This document shows, piece by piece, positions 51,068 to 59,854 of a stretch of DNA of 64,000 nt. Source of the stretch: Orlajensenia sp001423545 (GTDB taxonomy: Bacteria > Actinomycetota > Actinomycetes > Actinomycetales > Microbacteriaceae); the NCBI GenBank assembly GCA_001423545.1, contig LMOK01000001.1:744001-808000 (forward strand), written 5' to 3'. Positions within the stretch are counted from its first letter, which is position 1, and every line of letters starts with the position of its first letter. The notes under the pieces were generated by a model. That model was not told where the DNA came from. It worked only from the letters and a program-made list of their open reading frames with translations, and did no database searches. The position numbers and the translations under genes were made by a program.

Positions 51068-52291
51068 ATGGCAGAGAACAGAGCCGTCGCCTACAAGGCG
51101 CCCGGAGTCGTCGAAGTCATCGATGTCGACTACCCGACGTTCGAGTTGAAGGACGGACCGGGGGTCAACCCGGCCAACGTGGGCCGGAAGGTTCCGCACG
51201 GTGCGATCATCAGGACCGTCGCCACCAACATCTGCGGATCGGACCAGCACATGGTGCGAGGCCGCACCACCGCACCGGCCAACCTGGTGCTCGGGCACGA
51301 GATCACCGGCGAAGTCGTCGAGGTCGGCCCGGGAGTCGAGTTCATCAAGGTCGGCGACCTCGTCTCCGTGCCCTTCAACATCGCGTGCGGCCGCTGCCGC
51401 AACTGCAAGGAGCGCAAGACCGGCATCTGCCTGAACGTGAACCCCGACCGCCCGGGCAGCGCTTACGGCTACGTCGACATGGGTGGATGGGTCGGCGGTC
51501 AGGCCGAGTTCGTGCTGGTGCCGTACGCGGACTGGAACCTGCTCAAGTTCCCCGACCGCGACCAGGCGCTCGAGAAGATCCTCGACCTCGCGATGCTCTC
51601 CGACATCTTCCCGACCGGGTTCCACGGGGCCGTCACGGCCGGTGTAGGGGTCGGATCGACCGTCTACGTCGCCGGTGCCGGACCCGTGGGGCTGGCGGCA
51701 GCGACCTCCGCACTCCTGCTGGGAGCCGCCGCGGTCATCGTCGGTGACATGAACGCCGACCGTCTCGCCCAGGCTCGGAGCTTCGGATGCGAGACCGTCG
51801 ACCTGAGCGAGGGGAACCTCGTCGACCAGATCGAGCAGATCCTCGGGGTGCCGGAGGTCGATTGCGGCATCGACGCCGTCGGCTTCGAGGCACGGGGCCA
51901 GGGCCACGGCGCCGACGCGGAGGAGGCGCCCGCGACGGTGCTGAACTCGCTGATGGACGTGACGGCTGCAGGAGGTGCTCTCGGCATCCCGGGCCTCTAC
52001 GTGACGGGTGACCCGGGCGGAATCGACGAGGCCGCCCAGAAGGGCTCGCTGAGCCTCAGCCTCGGTACCGGCTGGGCCAAGTCGCTGTCGTTCACCACCG
52101 GCCAGTGCCCGGTGATGAAGTACAACCACGGGCTGATGCAGGCCATCCTGCACGACCGCGTGCACATCGCCAAGAACGTGAACGCGAAGGCGATCACCCT
52201 CGAGGATGCACCCCGCGGCTACGCCGAGTTCGACGCCGGCGCTGCCACGAAGTACGTGCTGAACCCGAACGGGTACCTCGACGCGGCGTGA
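51068..52291 (+). CDS. fdhA: Glutathione-independent formaldehyde dehydrogenase
   Basis: A 407-residue zinc medium-chain dehydrogenase. Catalytic zinc ligands C56 (NICGSDQH) and H77-E78, structural zinc cysteines C107, C110, C113 and C121, NAD motif VAGAGPVGLAA. The long insert around 275-330 (GHGADAEEAPATVLNSLMDVTAAGGALGIPGLY) is diagnostic of the Pseudomonas-type fdhA with bound NAD. ATG preceded by AAGGAGG. Confidence 0.93.
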   Translation: MAENRAVAYKAPGVVEVIDVDYPTFELKDGPGVNPANVGRKVPHGAIIRTVATNICGSDQHMVRGRTTAPANLVLGHEITGEVVEVGPGVEFIKVGDLVSVPFNIACGRCRNCKERKTGICLNVNPDRPGSAYGYVDMGGWVGGQAEFVLVPYADWNLLKFPDRDQALEKILDLAMLSDIFPTGFHGAVTAGVGVGSTVYVAGAGPVGLAAATSALLLGAAAVIVGDMNADRLAQARSFGCETVDLSEGNLVDQIEQILGVPEVDCGIDAVGFEARGQGHGADAEEAPATVLNSLMDVTAAGGALGIPGLYVTGDPGGIDEAAQKGSLSLSLGTGWAKSLSFTTGQCPVMKYNHGLMQAILHDRVHIAKNVNAKAITLEDAPRGYAEFDAGAATKYVLNPNGYLDAA

Positions 52292-52304
52292 GTGAGTGAG
52301 TGAT

Positions 52305-52345
52305 CGGATGCGGGGCCCGAGCGAATCGCTCGGGCCCCGCATCCG
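52305..52345. terminator. Bidirectional terminator
   Basis: Perfect 20-base arms beginning CGGATGCGGGGCCC, one-base loop, 14 bases past fdhA and 9 bases past the stop of the convergent surface-protein gene. The strongest hairpin in the window. Confidence 0.9.
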
Positions 52346-52354
52346 TTCAGGCGA

Positions 52355-55201
52355 TCAGCCGTTCGCGCCGACTCGGCGACGACGGGCGACGAACAGCGCC
52401 GCCCCAGCAAGGACCAGTGCTCCGGCGAGGAGGGCGTCTCCCCCGATATCGGCTCCCGTCGAGGCGAGCGTTCCGGAGGAGACCGCAGCCGGGTCGACCG
52501 TGGCCGATCCGTCCGCGACGTCGGCCGCGGTGATGGTGATGTCGGTCCAGCCGATGAGATCGCCGTTCGCATCGGTGACGGCGATGCGGTGCGCACCGGG
52601 AACGGTGTCGGCGGGGATCGTGACGGTCACGGTCCCGTCGGCGCCGACGACCGTGCGGCCGATGTGCTGCGGCGTCGAGTAGAGCCAGACGTCGGCCTTC
52701 TCCCCCGCGTGGTCGGACCCGACCGACACTGTGACGGGATCACCCGCGACGGCTCCGGATGGCGCCGACACGGGTCCGCGGTTCGCGTCGGTGAGCTGGT
52801 CACCGGGGATCGGGGTCGGGATGCCGGGCGTCACCGGGTCGGTGGGATCCGTGGGATCGGTGGGATCGGTGGGGTCCGTCGGGTCGGTGGGATCGGTGGG
52901 ATCCGTCGGGTCCGTGGGATCCGTCGGGAGCACCGTGCAGTCGATCGTGCCCGCGCGCAGCGCGTGGCCATCCGTCGCCGCGTCATCGGCGTAGTAGACC
53001 GGCTTCGATCCGTCCACGCACTGCGACTGCGGCATCACGACGAAGCCCTCGTTGTTGAGGTTCGGCATGCCGGCCGGGCGCTCGTAGGCGGCGACGCCCA
53101 CGAACCTGCCGTCGTCGATGCCATCCTGCGCGATGTCGAGCAGGATGCTCCGGCCCTGGCAGGTGTCGTCGCACACGGCCCACAGCGTGCTCCTCTCGGC
53201 GTCGAAGCCGAGCTCCATCACGCTGGTCAGGCCGCTCGCGAAGGACGCGACGCGGGTGAAGTCACCGGTCGTCTGGTCGAGGGCGTAGGCGTAAACCGCT
53301 CCGGCAGTCTCGACGCCGACGAGGAACAGGCCACCGGCGTTGTCGGGGTAGCGCGTCGGGTCGTAGAGGGCACCGGTGCTCTGGTCGAGCAGGCCGCGCG
53401 ACGTGAGCCACGCATCCGGAACCCAGGTCACGGCCTCGAATCCGGCATTGGCTCCCACGGCGGGGAGGTCGGCGGTGAGGTTCCACTCGCGTGTGGCGGT
53501 GAGGGAGGTCGCGCTGCCGGACACGTCGTACTTCAGCACGGAGAGGCGGCTGACGGCGTTGCTCGCGTTGTTGCGCTCCGAGGCCACGAACAGGCCGCCG
53601 GATGCTCCGGCTCCCGTGATCGTGACGCCCTCGGCATCGACATCGCCGGTTCCGTCGGGATAGTGGAGCGCCTTGCCCGCCGACCAGCCGTCGGTCGTGA
53701 TCGGCGCCCAGACGGTGCCGTTCCAGGCCAGGTTGTAGAGCGCTCCGGGGCCGTTCTTGGCTGCCCACAGCGTGCCGGCCGAGGCGGTGGATCCGGTCTG
53801 CTCGTGCACGAGTCCGCTCATGTTGCCGCCGAGGACGCCGGCGACGTCGGCCGTGGTGACGGATGCTCCGCCGGGCCAGGCGTCGACGGGCGCGCTCACG
53901 ACGCAGGAGTTGGCGGCGTCGCGGGTGGGCTCGGCCGTCGCGATGAACTCCCCGGTGCCATCGGGGCAGCGTCCGTAGCTCGTGGCGGCGTGGGTGGTCC
54001 AGCTGTACGAGTCGATGACGGTGCCGCGGTCGGCCGTGAGCAGCTTCGCGGAGTCGGCACTGCCGAGTCCGAAGGCGGGCTTGGTGGCGAAGGAGGCGAA
54101 GCCGTTGGCGGGCAACAGGGTGCCGGCCGGGATGACGACCTCGTGAGTGGGGTCGTTGTCGGTGAGCACGAGGCCCGAGATGTCGGCAGGAGCACCGATG
54201 TTGCGCAGCTCGATCCAGTCGCCGTCGACGCCGCTCGACTCGACCTCGTTGATGCGCACGGCGACGCTGCAGTCGTTCGCAGCGCCCTTGGTCACGGACG
54301 AGTTCGCGACGATGGCGCCGGTGCCGTCCGGGCAGCGGCCGAGGCTGGCGGCGGCGTGATTGGTCCACGAGTGGCTGTCGATGAGCGTGGTTCCGTCGGG
54401 AGCGTAGAGGCGGGCCGTCTCGGGAGCGCCGAGGCCCCACGGGAGGGCGTCGACCACGAGCAGTCCGTGCGGCTCGATCACGGAGCCGGTGGGGAACACG
54501 AAGAAGTCGTGGCTGTCGTCGCCGTCCTTGAACCTGTAGCCCGAGGCGTCGACGGCGGCGTCCGAGGTGTTGATGAACTCCACCCAGTCGTCGGGGTTCG
54601 ACTCGATCTCGTTGATGCGGATCGCTGACGCCTCAGCCGGCGGAGTCGTCGGGGTGGGCGTCGGAGTCGGGGTGGCGGTGGGCGTCGCAGTGGGCGTCGG
54701 GGTCGGCGTTCCGGTGCCGCAGTCGTTCGCAGCACCCTTCGTGACCGAGGCCGTCGTCGTGACGTCGCCCGTCGCATCCGCGCATCGTCCGTAGGTGGTG
54801 CCGACGGCGTGGGCGGCCCAGGTGTAGGAGTCGATGAGCGCGCCGTCGGCCGTGAAGAGGCGTGCGGAGTCGGCCTTGCCGAGACCGAACGACGGGTCGA
54901 CGTCGAGGGCGAGGAAGCCGCCGGCCGCGATGGTCGATCCGCTCGGGATGACGAAGGCGTGGGTGTCGTCGTTGTCCTTGAGAACGAGACCGGAGGCGTC
55001 GACGGATGCTGCACTCGGGTTCGCGAGCTCGATCCAGTCGCCGGGGGTCCCGCCGTCGGACTCCACCTCGTTGATGCGCAGGTCGGTCACTGCGGACGCA
55101 GCCGAGGCCGCATCTGCCTGGCCGAGAGCCGCCGTGAGAGGTGCTACCAGCACCAGGGAGGTGAGCAGGGCCGCTGTCGCGGCCCCCCAGGTCGTTCGCA
55201 T
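52355..55201 (-). CDS. Secreted lamin-tail-domain protein with LAXTG sortase anchor
   Basis: A 948-residue surface protein. Signal peptide at 1-33; three lamin-tail domains (about 39-150, 195-305, 314-425), each with RINEVES and GRCPDGTG-like blocks; a Thr-Pro linker (162-186); a region resembling esterase-like phytase/SdiA-regulated propellers (about 438-745: DAEGVTITG, GLFVASERNN, LNNEGFVVMP); an Asp-Pro-Thr repeat (757-788); a small beta domain; then LASTG (912-916), a hydrophobic helix and RRRR. LAXTG is the class E sortase motif of high-GC actinobacteria. The start at 55201 opens the signal peptide. Enzymatic role is inferred only. Confidence 0.85.
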   Translation of the reverse strand: MRTTWGAATAALLTSLVLVAPLTAALGQADAASAASAVTDLRINEVESDGGTPGDWIELANPSAASVDASGLVLKDNDDTHAFVIPSGSTIAAGGFLALDVDPSFGLGKADSARLFTADGALIDSYTWAAHAVGTTYGRCADATGDVTTTASVTKGAANDCGTGTPTPTPTATPTATPTPTPTPTTPPAEASAIRINEIESNPDDWVEFINTSDAAVDASGYRFKDGDDSHDFFVFPTGSVIEPHGLLVVDALPWGLGAPETARLYAPDGTTLIDSHSWTNHAAASLGRCPDGTGAIVANSSVTKGAANDCSVAVRINEVESSGVDGDWIELRNIGAPADISGLVLTDNDPTHEVVIPAGTLLPANGFASFATKPAFGLGSADSAKLLTADRGTVIDSYSWTTHAATSYGRCPDGTGEFIATAEPTRDAANSCVVSAPVDAWPGGASVTTADVAGVLGGNMSGLVHEQTGSTASAGTLWAAKNGPGALYNLAWNGTVWAPITTDGWSAGKALHYPDGTGDVDAEGVTITGAGASGGLFVASERNNASNAVSRLSVLKYDVSGSATSLTATREWNLTADLPAVGANAGFEAVTWVPDAWLTSRGLLDQSTGALYDPTRYPDNAGGLFLVGVETAGAVYAYALDQTTGDFTRVASFASGLTSVMELGFDAERSTLWAVCDDTCQGRSILLDIAQDGIDDGRFVGVAAYERPAGMPNLNNEGFVVMPQSQCVDGSKPVYYADDAATDGHALRAGTIDCTVLPTDPTDPTDPTDPTDPTDPTDPTDPTDPTDPVTPGIPTPIPGDQLTDANRGPVSAPSGAVAGDPVTVSVGSDHAGEKADVWLYSTPQHIGRTVVGADGTVTVTIPADTVPGAHRIAVTDANGDLIGWTDITITAADVADGSATVDPAAVSSGTLASTGADIGGDALLAGALVLAGAALFVARRRRVGANG
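52838..52928 (-). repeat. 9-base coding tandem repeat (Asp-Pro-Thr)
   Basis: About ten copies of a GATCCCACC-like 9-mer encode a DPT spacer before the cell-wall anchor domain. Copies differ at third positions. A separate ACP/CCN array at 54642-54715 encodes the Thr-Pro linker. Confidence 0.9.
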
Positions 55202-55293
55202 TCGTGTCTGCCCTTCGCACGCGTGAGTGTGGGCCGCACGCGCGGCCCGGCTCAGACTGTCGGGCGCCCGCGAACGCCGGGTGAACGCGGGGG

Positions 55294-55330
55294 GAACGGA
55301 TGCCGCGGGTCCGGGTCGCCGCATCCGTTC
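55294..55330. terminator. Hairpin downstream of the CPBP gene
   Basis: GAACGGATGC pairs perfectly with GCATCCGTTC around a 17-base G/C-rich loop; no U-tract. It is in the 237-base gap between the surface-protein start and the CPBP stop; the rest of that gap shows nothing else. Confidence 0.45.
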
Positions 55331-55438
55331 ACAGGATCACGGCGAGGATGACCACCTCACAGCACTCAGCTGCGTCTCCATCCTGTAATCGCGTCGGCGG
55401 CGGTAGTGGGCGGCAGCCGGCGGCAGCACGAGGACGTC

Positions 55439-56269
55439 TCAGAGCAGGAAGATCGGCAGCGCTCCGGGGTTGTGCGCGTGCACGATGACGAGGAAGACCA
55501 CCAGGTCGAAGAGCAGGTGCACGGTGATCACGTAGCCGAGAGAGCGCGTGAGGGAGAACGTGTAGCCCTGCAGCAGTGCGAACGGGAACGTGAGCAGCGG
55601 ACCCCAGCTCTGGTAGCCGAGCTCCCACAGGAACGAGACGAAGATGACGGCCTGCAGGAGGTTCGCCTGCCAGTTCGGGAAGTGCCGACGCAGGAGCGTG
55701 AAGACCACGCAGATGAAGAACAGCTCGTCCCAGATGCCGACGGCGTTCACGCCGACGAGGAGTCGAGCGATCTCATCCGGTTCCGTGACGGTCGGCCAGT
55801 TCGTGTAGACGCCCGAGGTGATGAAGTAGAACGGGAGGATGGTCCAGCCGAGCACGAGCACGAGCACCAGGTAGAACCACTGCGCGCGGGTCCAGCGGCC
55901 GCCTCCGCGCCACGGGAACCGGATGGCGTACTCGCGGTAGACGTAGCGCGACACCAGGTAGGGCACGGCGACGGCGAGGGCGAGCACGGTGCCCATCCGC
56001 ACCATGTTGATGTAGCTGATGTCCGCCGCCAGCGAGATCGTCGAGATGATCACGAGCCCCGCGGCGATGAGGGTCAGGTCGCGCAGCAGCGGCCGATCGA
56101 CGATGGCGGCGATGATGAGGCCCACCGCGAGCAGCGCGTAACCGATCCACACGATCTGCACGCCGAACAACATGACCGCCGCGGCGCAGACGAACAGCGT
56201 CGGCACCAGCTTCCACGACAGGCGCGGCAGAGGTGGTGCGTCAGTGGTGCTGGCGGCGATGCTCGGCAT
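55439..56269 (-). CDS. CPBP-family intramembrane protease homologue
   Basis: A 276-residue polytopic protein with about seven hydrophobic helices. The Abi/CPBP motifs are present in altered form: WD181-E182-LFFICVVFTLLRRHF in place of EExxxR, then the FLWELGYQ and H251-LLFD blocks. The first Glu of the usual pair is Asp. Divergent from the M4 protease gene across 72 bases; both have leaderless promoters there. Confidence 0.75.
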   Translation of the reverse strand: MPSIAASTTDAPPLPRLSWKLVPTLFVCAAAVMLFGVQIVWIGYALLAVGLIIAAIVDRPLLRDLTLIAAGLVIISTISLAADISYINMVRMGTVLALAVAVPYLVSRYVYREYAIRFPWRGGGRWTRAQWFYLVLVLVLGWTILPFYFITSGVYTNWPTVTEPDEIARLLVGVNAVGIWDELFFICVVFTLLRRHFPNWQANLLQAVIFVSFLWELGYQSWGPLLTFPFALLQGYTFSLTRSLGYVITVHLLFDLVVFLVIVHAHNPGALPIFLL

Positions 56270-56275
56270 GGGGAG

Positions 56276-56281
56276 AGTCTA
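56276..56281 (-). promoter_or_regulatory. -10 hexamer for leaderless CPBP start
   Basis: TAGACT on the minus strand, 6 bases upstream of the ATG at 56269. Confidence 0.5.
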
Positions 56282-56329
56282 CGAAACGCGGCGCGAGACG
56301 CATGCCTCTCCCCTGTCCGGGGGTCGGGT

Positions 56330-56335
56330 TAGGCT
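56330..56335 (+). promoter_or_regulatory. -10 hexamer for leaderless M4 protease start
   Basis: TAGGCT, 6 bases upstream of the ATG at 56342. Confidence 0.5.
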
Positions 56336-56341
56336 CGCACC

Positions 56342-57547
56342 ATGAACCGGGGGAACGACACACACGACGACATCCGTTCGCACGCGACGACGGATGCCGA
56401 GGGCCGCAGTGCTGTCGGAATCCGCGACGGCGCTGCCCGAGCCCGTGGGGGCGCTGCCGGCACTCATGACGGCGCTGCCCGCATCCCGCGGCACCACTCC
56501 ATCGTGCCGCCGTACCTGCTGGCGGCCATCGCCGCCACAGACGATCCGCGCTTCCAGAACGCCTCCCACGCGGCGAAGGTCTCCCTCGTGCGCGACGGCG
56601 TGCGCTTCGACGAGCCGAACCCCCTCACCCGCAACCCGCAGCCGCGCTCCGCCCGGCCGCGATCGGCGACGCCCGGCCTGCCCGAGCGCACCATCTCCGA
56701 CGCCGAGGGGCGCGAGACGCTGCCCGGCGAGGTGGTGCGCCGCGAAGGCGAGCCGGCCACAGACGACGTGAGCGTGAACGAGGCCTACGACGGCCTCGGC
56801 GCCACCTTCGAGCTGTTCTGGGACGTCTACAACCGCGACTCGATCGACGGCAAGGGCCTCCCCCTCGACGCCACGGTGCACTACGGCGAGCAGTACGACA
56901 ACGCGTTCTGGGACGGCGAGCGCATGGTGTTCGGCGACGGCGACGGCGAGGTCTTCACCCGCTTCACCATCGCGATCGACGTGATCGGCCACGAACTCAC
57001 CCACGGCGTCACGCAGTTCACGGCGAACCTCGTCTACGAGGGCCAGTCCGGAGCTCTCAACGAGTCGGTCAGCGACGTGTTCGGCTCGCTCGTGGCGCAG
57101 TTCGCCAAGCGCCAGACCGCCGACCAGGCCAGCTGGCTCATCGGCGAAGGGCTCTTCACCGACGAGGTGCAGGGCATCGCGTTGCGCTCCCTGAAGGCGC
57201 CCGGAACCGCGTACGACGACGACGTGCTCGGCAAGGACCCGCAGCCCGCCCACATGCGCGACTACGACAACACCACCGCAGACAGCGGCGGAGTGCACAT
57301 CAACTCCGGCATCCCCAACCACGCGTTCTACCTCGTGGCCACGGCCATCGGGGGCTCCGCCTGGGAGAAGGCGGGCCAGATCTGGTACGACGCCCTCACC
57401 GGGGACGATCTCGCCGCCCGTGCCGACTTCTCCCGCTTCGCGAAGGTGACGACGGATGCCGCGGCCCGGCGTTACGGCGACGCCGCCGCCGAGACCGACG
57501 CCGTGCGCGCAGCGTGGCTCGCTGTGGGTGTGGTGGCCGACGAGTAG
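56342..57547 (+). CDS. Protealysin-like M4 metalloprotease
   Basis: A 401-residue thermolysin-family protease. Zinc site H217-E218-LT-H221 with E241 (ALNESVSDVFGSL); catalytic His region HINSGIPNHAFYLVA; Asn-Ala-Phe-Trp (NAFWDG) substrate cleft. There is no signal peptide. The N-terminal 140 residues form a short protealysin-type propeptide (HHSIVPPYLLAAIA) preceded by an unusual His/Arg/Ala-rich head with GAAR-like repeats. Protealysin relatives are non-classically exported or intracellular. Followed by an emfourin-type inhibitor. Confidence 0.93.
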   Translation: MNRGNDTHDDIRSHATTDAEGRSAVGIRDGAARARGGAAGTHDGAARIPRHHSIVPPYLLAAIAATDDPRFQNASHAAKVSLVRDGVRFDEPNPLTRNPQPRSARPRSATPGLPERTISDAEGRETLPGEVVRREGEPATDDVSVNEAYDGLGATFELFWDVYNRDSIDGKGLPLDATVHYGEQYDNAFWDGERMVFGDGDGEVFTRFTIAIDVIGHELTHGVTQFTANLVYEGQSGALNESVSDVFGSLVAQFAKRQTADQASWLIGEGLFTDEVQGIALRSLKAPGTAYDDDVLGKDPQPAHMRDYDNTTADSGGVHINSGIPNHAFYLVATAIGGSAWEKAGQIWYDALTGDDLAARADFSRFAKVTTDAAARRYGDAAAETDAVRAAWLAVGVVADE

Positions 57548-57608
57548 GTCGCGCCGCTCCGGCGCTTCGGGCGGCCGCTCCGCTCGGCACTCAGCAGCGG
57601 GACCGGAG

Positions 57609-57614
57609 TAGCAT
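57609..57614 (+). promoter_or_regulatory. -10 hexamer for leaderless emfourin start
   Basis: TAGCAT, 7 bases upstream of the ATG at 57622; implies the inhibitor has its own promoter besides read-through from the protease gene. Confidence 0.45.
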
Positions 57615-57621
57615 CACCACC

Positions 57622-58041
57622 ATGCTCGTGATCGTCACCCGATCCGGCGGCTTCGGCGGCCTCCGCCGAACGTGGAGCGTGCTCGTCGACGAGCAGCCCG
57701 ATGCCGCCGCCTGGCTCGTGCTGCTCGCCGAACTGCCGTGGGACGACGTGCCGCCGCAGCCACCGCAACCCGACCGCTTCGTCTACGTCATCCGCTACGA
57801 GCGGCAGTCGGGCGCTCCGGCCGACCTCGATCACCCCCACGCGCACGCGCCGACCGACAGGCCCGACCCGCCCGAGCGCGAGGCCACTCTGGCCGAGCAG
57901 CAGCTGCAGGGGCCTTGGCGCGAACTCGTCGACAGGGTGCGCACGGCGGATTCCACCACCACACCCGGCTCGCGCCCGACGCCCGAGCCGAGTACGGCGC
58001 CCGAGTCGCGCCCGGCGCCTGACTCGCACGCCGCGCACTGA
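57622..58041 (+). CDS. Emfourin-type protealysin inhibitor homologue
   Basis: A 139-residue protein. The first 95 residues match the emfourin pattern: LVIVTRSGGFGGLRRTWSV, a short acidic loop, AAWLVLLAELPW, then FVYVIRYE and GPWRELVDRVR. Emfourin of Serratia is a tight inhibitor of the protealysin encoded next to it. The last 40 residues are a Pro/Thr/Ser/Arg-rich tail absent from the known inhibitor. Position 74 bases after the M4 gene supports the assignment. Confidence 0.82.
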   Translation: MLVIVTRSGGFGGLRRTWSVLVDEQPDAAAWLVLLAELPWDDVPPQPPQPDRFVYVIRYERQSGAPADLDHPHAHAPTDRPDPPEREATLAEQQLQGPWRELVDRVRTADSTTTPGSRPTPEPSTAPESRPAPDSHAAH

Positions 58042-58142
58042 CGCATCCGGCTCGGTGAGTCAAGGCTCGCCATCGGTTCGTTCCGTGGAGATAGCCTGAT
58101 GGCGGACGTCACGGTGATGGCGACCGGTGAGGGGATCGCAGC

Positions 58143-58997
58143 ATGCCGAAGCCGCCGCGTTCGCGCATCCGACGCGCACAACCGCCGCTGACACGCACGA
58201 CGACCTTCACCGATGACGGTCTCACGCTCATCGTCAAGGAGTCCGTCGCGGTCTCCGGGCGCCCGTTCGTGCTCGTGCACGGCATCGGCGTCGCCTCACG
58301 CTACTTCGGTCCGCTCGCGACGGCGCTGCTCACCCGCGGGCCCGTGTTCGTGCTGGAACTGCCCGGCATGGGCGATGCCCCCGAGCCACGCGACCCGCTG
58401 CCGATGGAACGCTACGGCTCCCTCGTCGCCCGCTGGATGGAGGCATCCGGTGTCACCGATGCCGTGCTCGTCGGCCACTCGATGGGCACGCAGGTCGTCG
58501 TCGAGGCCGCCCTGCAGCATCCGGCGGCCGTGGGCCATGCCGTGCTCATCGGCACCGTGACCGACGTCGCCGAGCAGACGCTGCCGCGGCAGATGCTCAG
58601 GCTCGCCCAGGACACCCTGCGCGAACGCCCCGACGTGAACTGGATCGTCGCCACCGACTACCTCAAGTGCGGGCCGCGCTGGATGCTCAAGCAGGCGCCG
58701 ATGATGGTCGCCTACCCGATGCTGGAGCGCGCTGCCGAGCTGCGGATGCCGGTGCTCGCGATGCGCGGTGAGCACGACCCGATCTGCTCCGAGGCCTGGA
58801 ACCGCAGCCTGGTCGAGGTGATCCCCGTCGCCGCCCACCACACCCTCGCGGGCCGGGCGCACGTGGGCATGTACGTCGACGCGGCCACCCCGGCAGCACT
58901 CATCGTGCAGTTCGCTGGAATCGCGAGCGGGGTCGACGACACCCGGGAGGCGGGCTCCGACGGAGGCGCCGTCCTCGAGAGCCAGGCCGAGGCCTGA
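58143..58997 (+). CDS. Alpha/beta hydrolase
   Basis: A 284-residue hydrolase. Oxyanion region VLVHGIGVASRYFG, nucleophile elbow GHSMG, acid in MRGEHDPIC and His in LAGRAHVG. A basic N-terminal 20 residues precede the fold. Substrate unknown. The stop overlaps the next gene's start (TGATG), so the two hydrolases are coupled. Confidence 0.88.
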   Translation: MPKPPRSRIRRAQPPLTRTTTFTDDGLTLIVKESVAVSGRPFVLVHGIGVASRYFGPLATALLTRGPVFVLELPGMGDAPEPRDPLPMERYGSLVARWMEASGVTDAVLVGHSMGTQVVVEAALQHPAAVGHAVLIGTVTDVAEQTLPRQMLRLAQDTLRERPDVNWIVATDYLKCGPRWMLKQAPMMVAYPMLERAAELRMPVLAMRGEHDPICSEAWNRSLVEVIPVAAHHTLAGRAHVGMYVDAATPAALIVQFAGIASGVDDTREAGSDGGAVLESQAEA

Positions 58998-59728
58998 TGA
59001 ATCCGCTCAAGTTGTTCTCCGACCTCGTGCACGACTACGCCTACGTGGCGCGGCGGCAGTACGACGTGCTGCGGTCCGGCGCCAAGCCGGAGACCTACCT
59101 CGCCGGCACGAAGCGAGCGGTGGTGATCCTGCCCGGCATCTACGAGGACTGGCGCTTCATGCTGCCGCTGGTCGAGCGCCTCTCCGCCAGTGGTCACCCG
59201 GTGCACGTCGTGCCCGAACTGCGGCACAACCGTGACGTCATCACGGACTCCGCCGTGCTCGTGGCCGGGATGCTCGAGCAGCGCGACCTGCGCGACGTCG
59301 TGATCGTGTCGCACAGCAAGGGCGGCCTGATCGGCAAGCAGGTGCTCATCGATGACGCAGCGGCCCAGGCCACCGGCGGGCCCGTTCGGGTCGCGCACCT
59401 GGTGGCGATCAACACGCCGTTCGCCGGTTCGGCCTACGCGCGCTACGCGATCCGGCGGGAGTTGCGGGACTTCTCCCCGACGGATGCGCTTCTGAAGCGC
59501 TTCGCGACGATCCTCGACATCAACGAGCGCATCACCTCGATCTTCAGCACGGTGGACCCCGTCGTGCCCGACGGGAGCCTGCTGCCCGGTGCCCACCGGA
59601 ACATCCGGATGCCGTTCCTCGGGCACTTCCGCATCCTCGCGGATGTGCGCGTGCTGGCGATCGTCGATGCGATCGCGGAGGCGCCGCCGGCGGTGGCGCC
59701 GACACCTCCACGCCCGCTGGTCGAGTAG
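58997..59728 (+). CDS. Alpha/beta hydrolase, lipase-like
   Basis: A 243-residue protein with VVILPGIYEDWRFM, nucleophile elbow SHSKGG, and HLVAINTPFAGSAYARYAIRREL in the manner of triacylglycerol-lipase or acyltransferase relatives; the catalytic His would be in FLGHFRIL. Its last codons (PLVE-stop) come from the arm of an intergenic palindromic repeat (CTGGTCGAGTAG). Confidence 0.85.
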   Translation: MNPLKLFSDLVHDYAYVARRQYDVLRSGAKPETYLAGTKRAVVILPGIYEDWRFMLPLVERLSASGHPVHVVPELRHNRDVITDSAVLVAGMLEQRDLRDVVIVSHSKGGLIGKQVLIDDAAAQATGGPVRVAHLVAINTPFAGSAYARYAIRRELRDFSPTDALLKRFATILDINERITSIFSTVDPVVPDGSLLPGAHRNIRMPFLGHFRILADVRVLAIVDAIAEAPPAVAPTPPRPLVE

Positions 59729-59837
59729 GCCGCGAGCGCAGCGAGCAGCCGTATCGAGACCCGCCGAGAGTGAGCGGAACACCGGGAGCGGTCTCGATAC
59801 GCGTCCTCGCTGCGCTCGGTCGCTACTCGACCAACGG
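59716..59837. repeat. Two family A palindromic repeats in opposite orientation
   Basis: Left copy 59716-59762 reads CTGGTCGAGTAG...GTATCGAGACC; right copy 59790-59837 reads GGTCTCGATACG...CTACTCGACCA. Each contains CGCTGCGCTCG or its complement, and together they form a 122-base inverted repeat. The left copy supplies the stop codon of the upstream hydrolase. Confidence 0.8.
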
Positions 59838-59854
59838 GGACGCGCGGACAGCGA

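Noticed and set aside
52838..52928. Possible CRISPR-like array
   Set aside because: The 9-base units are contiguous, in frame, without spacers, and encode an Asp-Pro-Thr linker.
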